Positions 44,231 through 45,334 of a stretch of DNA of 45,334 nt are shown here, piece after piece; the stretch's first letter is position 1, and each line of letters begins with the position of its first letter. The notes under the pieces are model-generated. The model ran no database searches. It was given only the letters and a program-made list of their open reading frames with translations, and was not told where the DNA came from. Made by a program: the position numbers and the translations under genes. Source of the DNA: Helochares maculicollis (lineage: Eukaryota; Arthropoda; Insecta; Coleoptera; Hydrophilidae); assembly GCA_033557835.1 (NCBI GenBank), contig JAWQRO010000266.1, positions 1 through 45,334 on the forward strand, written 5' to 3'.

Positions 44231-44687
44231 AATGTGCGTCGAGGGTTTGAGAAGATTCTTTCTATCCTTTTTAACTTTTAAAATGTAACACATGGGACAT
44301 CCTTAACCAAAGTGGAAAACGACTCTAATGGAAGCAAACACATCTTAAACTACGCTTGGATTAGCAGTAAGTGTTGATGTTACTGTTATAACAATATTGG
44401 ATCAGTTGGAATAAATCCATAGGCTGTATCAATTCCATATGGTGCTTTTCTGTCACGGCTTAAAAGTGACTCATTTTTACTCCACATTATTTTATACGAG
44501 GAAAATTATTTTTTGCGATAGTTTCAATTAGTCAATCCTTTGGTTGTATGAAGAAGTGTTGTAACTCAGTCCAAAACACTTCATATGCTGCAACGATTTG
44601 GTTGAAATGCTGAAGGAGTTTAGAATTAAACAGTTAAAATTGGTTCACAGAGACAGGATAGTCTCCTGGCAAGATGATGCTTGATTA
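44231..44687. other. Noncoding spacer
   Basis: No gene or repeat supported between the LINE relic and mariner A2. Confidence 0.4.
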
Positions 44688-45334
44688 TACGAGGTGTGTT
44701 CAATAAGTATCGCGAACTTTGAATTTTTGCGGGTTTTGTATTTTCGAATTTCGATTTTTTTGTGGCGTTATGTTGGTACTCATGTCTCCCACTTATACCG
44801 ACAAGTTCGGTTATTTCAAATGTTCACTTAATTGTTGACAGCTGCTTTGCTTGCATGTTTTTTGGCTCGACTTCAATTTTTACCTATTCAAAAAAATGGA
44901 GCAAAAAACCTGTATCAAATTTTGTGTGAAAAACGAAATTTAGTGTGCGGATGCATTCCAAATGTTGACTGTGGCATACGGAGAAGCTACCTTGGATCGA
45001 AACAACGTTTATCGGTGGTACAAAATGTTCTCAGAAGGCCGAGAAGATGTGAACGACGAAGAGCGTGCCGGACGCCCGAGCACTTCATCAACAGACGAAA
45101 AAATTGATTGGCTCGTGCCATTCGATTTTTATCAATGATTTGGGCATGAGACGGTTCGCCGCGAAATTCGTACCAAAATTGCATGAAAATTGCTAATGAG
45201 CTGTTGAGCTCTGTCCGCGACGACCCAAATTTGCTCCAGAGGGTCATAACTGGTGACGAATCGTGGGTTTACGGTTATGACGTGGAAACCAAAGCTCAAT
45301 CATCTCAATGGAAGCTGCCGCACGAACCAAGACC
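44688..45334 (+). mobile_element. Mariner family A copy 2, cut by the window end
   Basis: TA at 44688 is followed by the same terminal repeat as copy 1 (CGAGGTGTGTTCAATAAGT) and a closely similar 5' leader of about 200 bp. The element runs to the window edge inside the transposase, so its right end is not visible. It keeps features lost in copy 1 (the ATG, the ERAGRPSTS linker) and has lost others that copy 1 keeps. Confidence 0.92.
44896..45334 (+). pseudogene. Broken mariner A transposase, copy 2 (partial)
   Basis: ATG at 44896 reads MEQKTCIKFCVKNEI, then TAG at codon 16 where copy 1 has AAG. After a frame change the HTH continues (GEATLDR-like, VYRWYKMFSEGREDVND), and the linker EERAGRPSTSSTDEKI is intact. 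A deletion then joins the start of the second HTH directly to the WLVPF/GSCHSIF region, and a second deletion removes the LNFDQKQLR segment near 45181. The first catalytic block TGDESWVYGYD is present at 45251 and the window ends soon after. Nonfunctional as read. Confidence 0.9.

Overview
The window looks like AT-rich nuclear DNA from an arthropod, most likely an insect. It has no bacterial operon structure. It carries relics of several mariner (DD34D) transposon lineages and of non-LTR retrotransposons, together with short split exons that have eukaryotic splice sites. I cannot name the species.

Layout. 1-3.5 kb: a composite duplicated repeat (modules A and B) interrupted by sequence holding a minus-strand mariner relic whose catalytic segment is tandemly triplicated. 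4.4-4.9 kb: a frameshifted minus-strand coding-like region of unknown nature. 5.27-5.92 kb: the best plus-strand gene start, with a candidate 5' UTR intron and a first coding exon for a membrane glycoprotein. 5.98-9.53 kb: a minus-strand array of seven tandem copies of the 3' part of a non-LTR reverse transcriptase, still joined at its right end to more RT sequence. 11.3-12.5 kb: a mariner with both terminal repeats and TA duplications (family A). 15.6-17.6 kb: a decayed LINE linker (minus) abutting a Mos1-like mariner (family B copy 1). 17.6-29.2 kb: mostly unremarkable noncoding sequence with two GC-rich patches and one small tandem duplication. 29.2-31.1 kb: a satellite-like array carrying a 5'-truncated Mos1-like mariner. 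33.3-33.8 kb: a candidate minus-strand gene for a small secreted protein. 34.3-36.6 kb: a fragment of another mariner lineage, then a Mos1-like mariner (minus) lying between two direct repeats of about 310 bp. 40.1-40.6 kb: two or three phase-compatible minus-strand exons of one unknown gene. 42.8-44.2 kb: an irritans-type mariner relic followed by a LINE RT relic. 44.7 kb to the end: a second family A mariner, cut by the window edge.

None of the transposases is intact as read: each has stops, frameshifts or deletions, and copies of the same family are broken differently. The probable host genes are seen only as first or internal exons, so their products cannot be completed here. I found no CRISPR array, rRNA, convincing tRNA, viral gene or toxin gene. 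I do not claim a new biological system. The most unusual items are the tandem amplification of RT 3' fragments, the triplicated mariner catalytic segment, the mariner between direct repeats, and the unrecognised spliced exons.
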